Source: JAABTL01 sp964465355 (GTDB lineage: Bacteria; Deinococcota; Deinococci; Deinococcales; Trueperaceae). Taken from it: 12,735 nucleotides of DNA. The stretch's first letter is position 1. Each line of letters starts with the position of its first letter. Made by a program: the position numbers and the translations under genes. The notes below the pieces were generated by a model. It had not been told where the DNA came from, made no database searches, and saw nothing but the letters and a program-made list of their open reading frames with translations. The stretch lies in assembly GCA_964465355.1 (NCBI GenBank), contig CAYXJZ010000090.1:1-12735 (forward strand). The letters are read 5' to 3'. This document shows, one piece after another, positions 1 to 7,006 of this stretch.

Positions 1-2
1 CC

Positions 3-662
<660 letters not shown>

Positions 663-679
663 AGGCCGCCGGCCGCCTC

Positions 680-1876
680 GTGCCCACCTTCCCCACCCTG
701 GACGACGTCCCCATCGCCGGTCGGCGCGTGCTGCTGCGCGCCGACCTCAACGTGCCCATCAAGGACGGCCTGATCGGCGACGACACCCGCATCCAAGCCA
801 CCTTGCCCACCATCCGCGAACTGCTTGCCCATGGCTGCACCCTGATCGTCACCAGCCACCTTGGCCGCCCCAAGGGCCCGACGGAGGCCGACCGCCTCGG
901 CCCTGTCGCCCAGCGCCTGGCCGAGCTGTTGGGGCGAGAGGTGCGCTACCAGGCCTCCGACGGACCCGCCAGCCAGGAGCAGCAGGCCTTCGTGGCCGCC
1001 GCGCCGGCCGGCTCGCTCACGCTGCTGGAGAACACCCGCTTCGACACGCGCGAGACCGCCAACGACCCGGCCTTGGCGCGCATCCTTGCCGGCTACGCCG
1101 ATGCCTTCGTCAACGACGCCTTCGGCGCCGCCCACCGGGCGCACGCCAGCACAGAGGGCGTGGCCCGGCTGCTGCCCTCCGCCGCCGGTCGCCTGATGGC
1201 ACGCGAGCTGGAGGTGCTCGGCACCCTGTTGGACGCCCCCGACCGACCCTTCGTCGTGCTGCTCGGCGGCGCCAAGGTCTCGGACAAGATCAAGGTCATC
1301 GAGCGCCTCTTGGAGGTGGCCGACGCCATCGTCATCGGCGGGGCCATGGCCTTCACCTTCGTCAAGGCCGAAGGCGGCGAGGTCGGCGACTCGCTGGTCG
1401 AGGACGATCGCCTGGAGATGGCCCGCCGTCTGCGCAAGGCGGCGCAGGAGAAGCGCGTGCCGTTGATCCTGCCGGTGGACGCCGTCTGCGCCGCCGAGAT
1501 CGCGCCTGGCGTCGCGACCTCCGTGCACCCGGCCGGCGCCATCCCGGCCGGCCTCAAGGGGCTGGACATCGGTCCCCAGGCAGTGCAGGACTTCCGCGAC
1601 GCCCTGGCCGGCGCGGCCGCCGTGCTGTGGAACGGTCCCATGGGGGTGTTCGAGGTTTCCCCCTTCGACGCGGGGACGCGCGCCATGGCAGAGGCCGTCG
1701 CCTCGTCCGGATCGATGAGCGTGGTCGGGGGCGGCGACTCCGTCGCAGCGTTGCAGAAGCTAGGCCTGGCCGACGCCGTCGAACACCTGAGCACCGGTGG
1801 CGGCGCCTCGCTCGAGTACCTGGAGGGCCGTGAGCTTCCCGGCGTGACCGTCCTCGGTCACGTGCCTTGGCACTGA
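680..1876 (+). CDS. pgk: Phosphoglycerate kinase
   Basis: Cytosolic glycolytic enzyme that transfers phosphate between 1,3-bisphosphoglycerate and ADP. From the GTG at 680 it is 398 aa, normal for a bacterial PGK. In order: LLRADLNVP (18-26) and SHLGRPKG (59-66) of the substrate-binding N-domain, LLENTRF (115-121), VNDAFGAAHRAHAST (144-158), GGAKVSDKI (196-204), the nucleotide-site WNGPMGVFE (317-325), GGGDSV (350-355) and the C-terminal STGGGASLEYLEG (371-383). I chose GTG 680 because the protein then begins VPTFPTLDDV, matching the usual short PGK N-terminus. The frame stays open upstream to 605, but that stretch lies inside the gap coding region and encodes an Arg/His-rich peptide unlike PGK. 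The Shine-Dalgarno is weak. TCTLLEN-type regions read LTLLENTRF, and GGAMAF replaces the commoner GGGMAY; both are minor. A putative amidoligase pair follows immediately. Confidence 0.97.
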   Translation: MPTFPTLDDVPIAGRRVLLRADLNVPIKDGLIGDDTRIQATLPTIRELLAHGCTLIVTSHLGRPKGPTEADRLGPVAQRLAELLGREVRYQASDGPASQEQQAFVAAAPAGSLTLLENTRFDTRETANDPALARILAGYADAFVNDAFGAAHRAHASTEGVARLLPSAAGRLMARELEVLGTLLDAPDRPFVVLLGGAKVSDKIKVIERLLEVADAIVIGGAMAFTFVKAEGGEVGDSLVEDDRLEMARRLRKAAQEKRVPLILPVDAVCAAEIAPGVATSVHPAGAIPAGLKGLDIGPQAVQDFRDALAGAAAVLWNGPMGVFEVSPFDAGTRAMAEAVASSGSMSVVGGGDSVAALQKLGLADAVEHLSTGGGASLEYLEGRELPGVTVLGHVPWH

Positions 1877-1899
1877 TCCGACCGGACCTCCTGATCAGC

Positions 1900-2520
1900 A
1901 TGCGACCGGAAGCCGTGCCGACGGCTTGGCAGGTCGACATGGACCGCCCCATGCTGCTCAACCTGACGGGCGACTACAACTACCTCACCCACGGCTACTA
2001 CCGCTCGCTCGACGCCGAACAGGAAGGCCGGCAGGTGGCCCCCACCTCGGCCGAGTGCCTTGACGCCTACGTGGTGCCCATCGCCCTGGCCAAGGCCGAG
2101 GCGGCAGGGCTGCAGGTGCCGCGCTCCCAGGTGGTCACCGACCGCTTCCTCACACCGCCGATCATGGCCTACCCGGTCAACCCCTTCTCCAGCCGCGGCG
2201 AGCTGTTGACCGACGCCACCATGCTGGAGGCTCGCCGCAAGGGCCTGACCTACACCGGCAAGTACGCCGTGCTCTGCCAGGCGCTGCCGGATGCCTATCG
2301 CATCGACCTGCTGCGGGTGGTGCTCGGACGCTGCAACCTGCCGGGCTACGAGGACTTCGCACAAGCGGTGTGGACCCTGTTCCGGCTGCCGCTGATGAAG
2401 GTGCGCGTCATCGTGAGCGACGACCGTCAACTGCTCTCCGGCATCGAGCCCCTGCCGTTGCGCAACCTCACGGCCGAGGAGCGCGCCATCATCGAGGAGG
2501 CGGCTGCATGGCACGACTAG
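1900..2520 (+). CDS. Stand-alone RLAN-like domain protein (RimK-like ATP-grasp partner)
   Basis: A 206-aa protein resembling the RLAN domain (RimK-like ATP-grasp N-terminal domain), an alpha+beta domain of unknown activity normally fused in front of RimK-like amidoligases. The resemblance is by pattern. LLNLTGDYNYLTHGYYRSLDAE (in part, 19-40) matches the family's LN.....Y...GYY.SL.AE core, and LLRVVLGRCNLPGYEDFAQ (in part) with TLFRLPLMKVRV (159-170) matches the GR....YE..A...F.LF..PL stretch. The end, PLPLRNLTAEER, also fits. No signal peptide or membrane segment is seen. The ligase gene overlaps its last 13 bp, as expected for a split version of the fusion. The start is uncertain: ATG 1900 has poor SD, ATG 1939 has weak GGCAGG, and TTG 1867 would overlap pgk. 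It begins about 23 bp after pgk, so it is probably in the gap-pgk transcript. Confidence 0.75.
   Translation: MRPEAVPTAWQVDMDRPMLLNLTGDYNYLTHGYYRSLDAEQEGRQVAPTSAECLDAYVVPIALAKAEAAGLQVPRSQVVTDRFLTPPIMAYPVNPFSSRGELLTDATMLEARRKGLTYTGKYAVLCQALPDAYRIDLLRVVLGRCNLPGYEDFAQAVWTLFRLPLMKVRVIVSDDRQLLSGIEPLPLRNLTAEERAIIEEAAAWHD
2494..2500 (+). promoter_or_regulatory. Ribosome binding site of the ATP-grasp ligase
   Basis: GAGGAGG ends 7 nt before ATG 2508, inside the last codons of the RLAN gene. It fixes the ligase start at 2508 rather than at upstream in-frame codons and suggests translational coupling. Confidence 0.8.
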
Positions 2521-3425
2521 CCGTCTTCACCGAGCGCTACACCATCCGCTCCTCGGTGGAGCTCACCGCCCTCACCAACTTCCGCATGGCGGCCTTCGAG
2601 TTGGGGCACGAGCTGGACTTCGTCTTCAAGAACGAGCTGAAGTACCTCTCGCAGTACGACGCCGTCCTCATCCGCGCCCTCACCGACCCGCTCAACACCG
2701 CCTACGTGGTGGCCCGCATGGTCGAGATGATGGGCAAGCGGGTGCTGGACACCTCCGAGGCCATCCGCGTCTGCTGCGACAAGGTCAACATGTACCGCCG
2801 ACTGCAGCAACACGGCGTACCCATGCCCGAGACCCGCTTCCTCGACCAGAAGAGCGTGACCGAGGCCACGGCAGCCGAGCTCTTCGAGGCCATGGGCACG
2901 CCGCTGGTGCTGAAGGCGCCCAACTCCTCCTTCTCCGCCTACGTCGACAAGGTCGTCACCCCGCAGCAGTTCGTGCAGGTGGGCAAGCGCTTCCTACGGC
3001 GCAGCGACCGCATCGTGGTGCAGCGCTTCCTGCCGTCCACCTTCGACTGGCGGGTCATCACCCTGCATGGGCGGGTGCTGGCGGTGGTGGAGTACCGTTT
3101 CGCCGCCGATCGCTGGAAGGTCATGCAGCGTGGCGGGGAGGGCGAGGCCGCCGTGGTCAGGGCCGTGCCCCGTGAGCAGGCCCCACCGGAGCTGCTGCGC
3201 GTGGCCTTGGCGGCCAGCGCCGCCATCAGCGACAGCCTGCACGGCGTCGACCTCAAGGAGGTGGACGGCGGCTACCAGGTCATCGAGGTCAACGACAACC
3301 CCACCATCGCCGCCACCGAGGAGGACCAGGCCAACCCCGAGATCTACACCGAGGTCATCAGCTACCTGGCCGATGGGCCGGCGGCCCTTGAGCATCTGCC
3401 TGGCGCCCCTCCCCTAACTCCTTGA
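2508..3425 (+). CDS. RimK-like ATP-grasp amidoligase
   Basis: A 305-aa ATP-grasp enzyme of the RimK type associated with RLAN domains. These enzymes use ATP to form an acyl-phosphate and then an amide (peptide-like) bond; the substrates of this subgroup are unknown. Seen in order: DKVNMYRRLQQHGVPMPET (91-109) of the pre-ATP-grasp/ATP-binding entry, ATP-binding lysine in LVLKAPNSSFS (133-143), QRFLPSTFDWRV (172-183), HGRVLAVVEYR (187-197), and the metal-binding end GVDLKEVDGGYQVIEVNDNP with D248, E260 and N262. All key residues look intact. The first about 90 residues lack the RLAN domain, which the overlapping upstream gene encodes instead. The start ATG has a strong GAGGAGG site. The last 22 residues, rich in Pro/Ala, are encoded opposite the 3' end of the GNAT gene. 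Classical RimK (glutamylation of ribosomal protein S6) is a possible but less likely role. Confidence 0.85.
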   Translation: MARLAVFTERYTIRSSVELTALTNFRMAAFELGHELDFVFKNELKYLSQYDAVLIRALTDPLNTAYVVARMVEMMGKRVLDTSEAIRVCCDKVNMYRRLQQHGVPMPETRFLDQKSVTEATAAELFEAMGTPLVLKAPNSSFSAYVDKVVTPQQFVQVGKRFLRRSDRIVVQRFLPSTFDWRVITLHGRVLAVVEYRFAADRWKVMQRGGEGEAAVVRAVPREQAPPELLRVALAASAAISDSLHGVDLKEVDGGYQVIEVNDNPTIAATEEDQANPEIYTEVISYLADGPAALEHLPGAPPLTP

Positions 3426-3876
3426 GCATGGCAAGGGCGTCCTGACCGTCCTGGTAGTAGCCAGGCCGCAGGGTCACCCGCCGGTAGCCGGCGCTGAGGT
3501 AGAGCGCGATGGCGACCTGGTTGTCGACCCGCACCTCCAGACGCATGCGCTGTCGATCACGCGCCAGCGCGGCGGCCTCGGTGAAGGCGAGCAGGCTGCG
3601 GCCGATGCCTTGGCCACGGCGGGCTGGGTCGCTGACCAGCGAAGCGAGGTGGGCGGAAGCCCGCCCAGGACGATAGAGCACCAAGGCGCTACCCAGCAGT
3701 CGACCACCGGCCGCCGCCACCCAGACCTCGGCCCTGCCCGAGGCCATGAAACGACGGAAGGAGAGCGCCGAGATGCGGTCGCTCGGGAAGATGCCCTCCA
3801 GGCGCTCCAGCTCGGCCAGGTCGTCCTGCCCTGCCTCCCGGATCGTCCAGGCCGCCGAGCCGCCGTCCTTCGTCAT
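3358..3876 (-). CDS. RimI-like GNAT-family N-acetyltransferase
   Basis: A 172-aa cytosolic GNAT protein that would transfer an acetyl group from acetyl-CoA to an amine. The acetyl-CoA pyrophosphate loop is clear: SDPARRGQGIGRSLL (82-96, the R/QxxGxG/A motif A). It is followed by MRLEVRVDNQVAIALY (111-126) and SAGYRRV, then PGYYQDGQDALAM (138-150). From memory, it most resembles the GNAT half of the GNAT/C39-peptidase-like fusion proteins that sit beside RLAN-RimK genes in pseudomonads; no peptidase domain follows here. The ATG at 3876 lies 9 bp after the etfA stop, so it is likely transcribed with etfBA. Residues from about 151 on are antisense to the ligase gene, and the GNAT fold itself ends just before that, so the tail may be incidental. 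The target (protein N-terminus, peptide or small amine) cannot be told. Confidence 0.88.
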   Translation of the reverse strand: MTKDGGSAAWTIREAGQDDLAELERLEGIFPSDRISALSFRRFMASGRAEVWVAAAGGRLLGSALVLYRPGRASAHLASLVSDPARRGQGIGRSLLAFTEAAALARDRQRMRLEVRVDNQVAIALYLSAGYRRVTLRPGYYQDGQDALAMLKELGEGRQADAQGPPAHRPGS

Positions 3877-3885
3877 GCGCCCTGC

Positions 3886-4860
3886 TCAGTCCAGGCCGGC
3901 CAGCGCCGCCTGCAGGGCCGGTACCACCTCGTGCACGTCGCCCACCACGGCGTAGTCGGCCACCTTGAAGATGGGTGCATCGGGGTCCTTGTTGATGGCC
4001 ACCACCGTGCCGCTGCGGTTCATGCCAGAGAGGTGCTGCACGGCGCCAGAGACGGCCAGGCCTAGGTAGAGCTTGGGGGCGACCGACTTGCCTGTCTGTC
4101 CCACCTGCTCGGCGTAGGGGCGCCAGCCGGCGTCCACCACCGCCCGGGTGGCTGCCACGCCGGCGCCGAGCTGGTCGGCCAGGCCGACAGCCAGCTTCTC
4201 GAAGGCGGCCGCGTCGCCAAGGCCGCGTCCACCGCAGACCACCAGCTCGGCCTCCTCCAGCGCCACCCTGCCTCGCTCGGCCTGCTGCCTTGCACCCTGC
4301 TGCACGGCTGTGTCGCCGGGGGCGAAGGCCACGGACAGGGGTCGGACCTCACCGACCTGCTCAGCGCGGTCGGCGGCCGGGAAGGCGCCCAGCTTGACGC
4401 TGACCACCACCGGCCCATCGGCGCTGCGCACCGTCTGCACGGCGCGCGACAGGTAGGCAAGGCGTTCGGCCTCCAGCGCGCCTGACGCCACCCTCAAGGC
4501 GGTGACGTCCTCCAGCAGGGCGGCGCCAAGACGCATGGCCACGCGCGGGGCCACCGCTTGGCCGCTGCGGCTGGCGGCCATCAGCAGCACCTGGGCGCCG
4601 TTGGCCTTGGCCGCATCGGCGATGGCCCGGGTGCGCGGTTCATGTCCCCCGGCCGCCAAGGCAGGGTCGGCCACCAGCAGCACCTGGGGCACGAAGGCCG
4701 CGAGCGCCTCGGCCAGGCCTGGACCTTCGGCCGGTCCAGCCGCCACCAAGGCGGCCAACGGCAGACCACGGGCCTCGGCGACCTGCCGGCCGGCGCTGAT
4801 GAGCTCGAAGCTGCTGCGGCGCAGGTTGCCACCCGCGTGATCGACGACGACGATGATCAT
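3886..4860 (-). CDS. etfA: Electron transfer flavoprotein, alpha subunit
   Basis: 324-aa alpha subunit of the heterodimeric ETF, which takes electrons from acyl-CoA dehydrogenases on its FAD and hands them to ETF-quinone oxidoreductase. The C-terminal FAD domain is textbook: TRAVVDAGW (238-246), QVGQTGKSV (252-260), SGAVQHLSGM (271-280), VAINKDPDAPIFKVADY (287-303) and VVGDVHEVVPAL (305-316). The N-terminal domain is more divergent but keeps the MxxxSRSGQAVAPRVA-type core (94-108). Length is normal. The GAGGT Shine-Dalgarno (4866-4870) overlaps the etfB stop, with the two genes 8 bp apart, so translation is probably coupled and subunit stoichiometry kept. A GNAT gene follows 9 bp downstream. 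No ETF-quinone oxidoreductase is present in the window. Confidence 0.97.
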   Translation of the reverse strand: MIIVVVDHAGGNLRRSSFELISAGRQVAEARGLPLAALVAAGPAEGPGLAEALAAFVPQVLLVADPALAAGGHEPRTRAIADAAKANGAQVLLMAASRSGQAVAPRVAMRLGAALLEDVTALRVASGALEAERLAYLSRAVQTVRSADGPVVVSVKLGAFPAADRAEQVGEVRPLSVAFAPGDTAVQQGARQQAERGRVALEEAELVVCGGRGLGDAAAFEKLAVGLADQLGAGVAATRAVVDAGWRPYAEQVGQTGKSVAPKLYLGLAVSGAVQHLSGMNRSGTVVAINKDPDAPIFKVADYAVVGDVHEVVPALQAALAGLD

Positions 4861-4868
4861 GACTGACC

Positions 4869-5615
4869 TCAGATGACCTTCGCCTCGTCGCGCAGGCGAC
4901 GGGCGAGCTCGGACGCGACGGTGGCGGCGTCACCCTCGAGGCGCACACCACGGCGGGCACGCGAGGGCAAGGCGGAACGGACGGTGTCGACCTTGGCGGC
5001 GGCCTGCTGGGCCGGCTTGCGGTCAAGAGGTTTGCGCTTGGCCTTCATGATGTTGGGCAAGGTTGGGTAGCGCGGTTCGTTGAGGCCCTGCTGGGTGCTG
5101 ACCACGGCAGGCAGCGGCGCGCGCCAGGCCTCGCTGCCGTCATCCACGTCGTGGACCCCGACGACGGTGTCGCCTTCGATGTCCAGCTCCGTCGCCCAGT
5201 CGAGCAGGGGCCAGCCCAAGGCCTCGGCCAGGGCAGGTGCAAGGGCGGCGCTGTCCCAGTCGGCCTGCTTGCCGCCCACCAGCACCAGGCGGGCGCCGGC
5301 GGCGCGCACCTCGTCGGCCAGCAGCGGCGCTTGCGCGAGCGGGTCGAGGTCGGCGTCGGTCTCCAGCAGCACGGCGCGGTCGGCACCGAGGGCGAGGGCG
5401 GTGCGCAGCGCTTCCTCGCTGCGTGACGGCCCGAGGGCGATGGCGACGACCTCCTCTGCCTTGCCGGCCTCCTTGAGCCGCAAGGCCGCTTCGACGCCGT
5501 ACTCGTCCATCCCGTCGAGGGCGAAGTTCGCCTCGCTGAGGTCGATCCGGTCACCGTCGGCGCGGAGCCTGGCTTCAGCGTCAGGCACGTGCTTGACGAA
5601 GGTCACGATGGTCAT
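4869..5615 (-). CDS. etfB: Electron transfer flavoprotein, beta subunit
   Basis: 248-aa beta subunit of ETF, the partner of the alpha subunit encoded just downstream; it normally carries AMP and forms the dehydrogenase recognition face. It opens MTIVTFVKHVPDAEA and has MDEYGVEAALRLKE (36-49). The family signature lies at 171-195, with key residues QGLNEPRYPTLPNIMKAKRK (176-195), including the recognition-loop leucine region. After GKQ (115-117), where many relatives have a D..TGQ-like loop near the AMP/FAD phosphates, this protein has ADWDSAALAPALAEALGWP, so that loop is altered. ATG 5615 is preceded by GGAGG (5621-5625) at 5 nt. It follows an acyl-CoA dehydrogenase gene with a 142-bp spacer containing a candidate promoter. 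Confidence 0.96.
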   Translation of the reverse strand: MTIVTFVKHVPDAEARLRADGDRIDLSEANFALDGMDEYGVEAALRLKEAGKAEEVVAIALGPSRSEEALRTALALGADRAVLLETDADLDPLAQAPLLADEVRAAGARLVLVGGKQADWDSAALAPALAEALGWPLLDWATELDIEGDTVVGVHDVDDGSEAWRAPLPAVVSTQQGLNEPRYPTLPNIMKAKRKPLDRKPAQQAAAKVDTVRSALPSRARRGVRLEGDAATVASELARRLRDEAKVI

Positions 5616-5625
5616 GGGGTCCTCC

Positions 5626-5651
5626 GGTACGCTGCGGCTCTGGGTACGCTG
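5626..5651. repeat. Two direct copies of GGTACGCTG upstream of etfB
   Basis: GGTACGCTG occurs at 5626-5634 and 5643-5651, 17 bp start to start, just upstream of the etfB ribosome binding site. It could be an operator or chance; similarity continues loosely (CGGCTC versus GCTCGG). Confidence 0.4.
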
Positions 5652-5668
5652 GCTCGGTCAACGGCCAA

Positions 5669-5721
5669 GGTCTCCCGCCGCAGGTGCATGCAACCGCGGC
5701 ATTATCGCATGGGCGGAGACC
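5669..5721. repeat. Inverted repeat GGTCTCCCGCC / GGCGGAGACC in the etfB leader
   Basis: Arms at 5669-5679 and 5712-5721 are reverse complements apart from one extra base. They flank the candidate -10 and an 8-bp palindrome TGCATGCA (5685-5692). A third GGAGACC lies at 5748-5754. They could be regulator half-sites or form an RNA stem; no T-tract follows, so a terminator is unlikely. Confidence 0.45.
5701..5709 (-). promoter_or_regulatory. Candidate extended -10 promoter for etfB-etfA-GNAT
   Basis: On the - strand this reads TGCGATAAT: a GATAAT hexamer with the TGn extension. No good -35 is found at 16-18 bp, which extended -10 promoters tolerate. It lies about 85 bp upstream of the etfB ATG in an otherwise very GC-rich spacer. 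Confidence 0.4.
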
Positions 5722-5757
5722 TCACCGTTGCGGCGGGCCGCCTTCGGGGAGACCCGG

Positions 5758-6909
5758 CTAGCGCTCGAACTCGCGGTGCACTTGACGGGCGATGACCATC
5801 CGCTGGATCTCGGAGGTGCCCTCGTAGATGGTGGTGACACGGGCATCGCGCATCAGGCGCTCCACCGGGTAGTCGGCGGAGTAGCCGTAGCCACCGAAGA
5901 CCTGCACGGCCGCGTCTGTGACGAAGGCGGCGGTCTCGCTGGCGAAGAGCTTGGCCATGCTGGCCTCCTTGGTGACGCGGTAGCCACGGTCGCGCAGCCA
6001 GGCGGCACGGTGGGTGAGCAGCCGTGCGGCCTCAAGACGGGTGGCCATGTCGGCGATCTTGAAGGAGATGCCCTGGAAGCCACGGATGGCCTGGCCGAAG
6101 GCCTCGCGCTCCTCGGCGTAGCGCACGGCGGCCTCGAAGGCGGCGCGGGCGATGCCGAGCGACTGGGCTGCGATGCCGATGCGACCGCCATCCAAGGAAC
6201 TCATGGCCAGCACGAAGCCCTGCCCTTCACCGGCCAGGCGCTGATCTTCCGGCACGAAGAGGTCTTGCATGTGCAGGCTGGTGGTGGTGGCTGCGTGCTG
6301 ACCCATCTTGCGTTCGGGCGGCCCGAAGCTGAGGCCTTGGCTGTCCTTCTCGACCAGGAAGGCGGTGACCCCTCTAGCACCGGCCTGGGCGTCGGTCTTG
6401 ACCAGCAGCAGGTAGAGCTGCGCCTCGCCACCAGAGGTGATCCATGCCTTGCAGCCGTTGAGCAGGTAGCCGCCCTCCACCCGGTCGGCCCGGCTGCTGA
6501 TGGCGGCCGCGTCGCTGCCGGCCTGGGGTTCGGTCAGACAGAAGGCGCCGATCCACTCACCACTGGCCAGGCGACCCAGCCACCGCTCCTGCTGCTCTGG
6601 CGTGCCGTGCTCCAGCAGCAGCGCTTGCGGCAGGCCGTTGGTGACGCTGGCGATGGTGGCGTGGGAGGCGTCCGCCGCCGCCACCTCCTCCAGCAGCACG
6701 GCGTAGGCCAGGCTGCCGAGGCCGAGGCCCCCGTGCTCCTCTGGGGTGAGGATGCCGAGCAGACCCATCTCCCCCATGCGACGCAGGGTGGGCCAGGGGA
6801 AGCGCGGATGCTGGTCGTACTCGGCGGCGATAGGCGCGATCTCGCGCTGGGCGAACTCGCGCACGGCGCGTTGCATGACCAGCAGATCGTCGGGCAATGC
6901 CAGGTCCAC
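5758..6909 (-). CDS. Acyl-CoA dehydrogenase (short/branched-chain type)
   Basis: 383-aa FAD flavoenzyme that introduces the alpha-beta double bond into an acyl-CoA and reduces ETF. Seen in order: helical N-terminal domain (1-120), flavin/substrate strand FCLTEPQAGSD (123-133) with AWITSGG (155-161), and a C-terminal helical domain. The latter has RYAEEREAFGQAI (263-275), QVFGGYGY (336-343) and the catalytic-base motif TTIYEGTSEIQR (359-370) with Glu363. The position of this Glu is that of short/medium- and short-branched-chain enzymes, not isovaleryl- or long-chain-specific ones. The substrate is not decidable; butyryl-, 2-methylbutyryl- or isobutyryl-CoA are options. The GTG start fits family length and has GGAGGT just ahead of it. 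Downstream etfB and etfA encode its expected electron acceptor, and livFGM further away hints at branched-chain amino acid use. Confidence 0.95.
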   Translation of the reverse strand: MDLALPDDLLVMQRAVREFAQREIAPIAAEYDQHPRFPWPTLRRMGEMGLLGILTPEEHGGLGLGSLAYAVLLEEVAAADASHATIASVTNGLPQALLLEHGTPEQQERWLGRLASGEWIGAFCLTEPQAGSDAAAISSRADRVEGGYLLNGCKAWITSGGEAQLYLLLVKTDAQAGARGVTAFLVEKDSQGLSFGPPERKMGQHAATTTSLHMQDLFVPEDQRLAGEGQGFVLAMSSLDGGRIGIAAQSLGIARAAFEAAVRYAEEREAFGQAIRGFQGISFKIADMATRLEAARLLTHRAAWLRDRGYRVTKEASMAKLFASETAAFVTDAAVQVFGGYGYSADYPVERLMRDARVTTIYEGTSEIQRMVIARQVHREFER

Positions 6910-6912
6910 GGG

Positions 6913-6918
6913 ACCTCC
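6913..6918 (-). promoter_or_regulatory. Ribosome binding site of the acyl-CoA dehydrogenase
   Basis: GGAGGT on the - strand, 3 nt before the GTG at 6909. The spacing is short but it supports the GTG start over the internal Met at residue 12. Confidence 0.6.
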
Positions 6919-6930
6919 AGGGGGCCCAGG

Positions 6931-6939
6931 ATGCTACCA
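6931..6939 (-). promoter_or_regulatory. Candidate promoter for the acyl-CoA dehydrogenase
   Basis: TGGTAGCAT on the - strand: an extended -10 (TGn + TAGCAT, 4 of 6 matches). It is placed so that transcription would begin about 15 nt before the GTG, leaving room for the GGAGGT site. No convincing -35. The rest of the 97-bp spacer (6910-7006) shows nothing else I can name. Confidence 0.28.
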
Positions 6940-7006
6940 CGTCACCGCTTCGGACTCCCTTCCAGGGGCGGGCCCAGCAGCCAGCCGACCCGACCAAGAC
7001 GGCCGC

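Noticed and set aside
2370..2507. Upstream in-frame extension of the ATP-grasp ligase
   Set aside because: Overlaps the RLAN gene, has a low-complexity shadow composition, and ATG 2508 has a strong Shine-Dalgarno.
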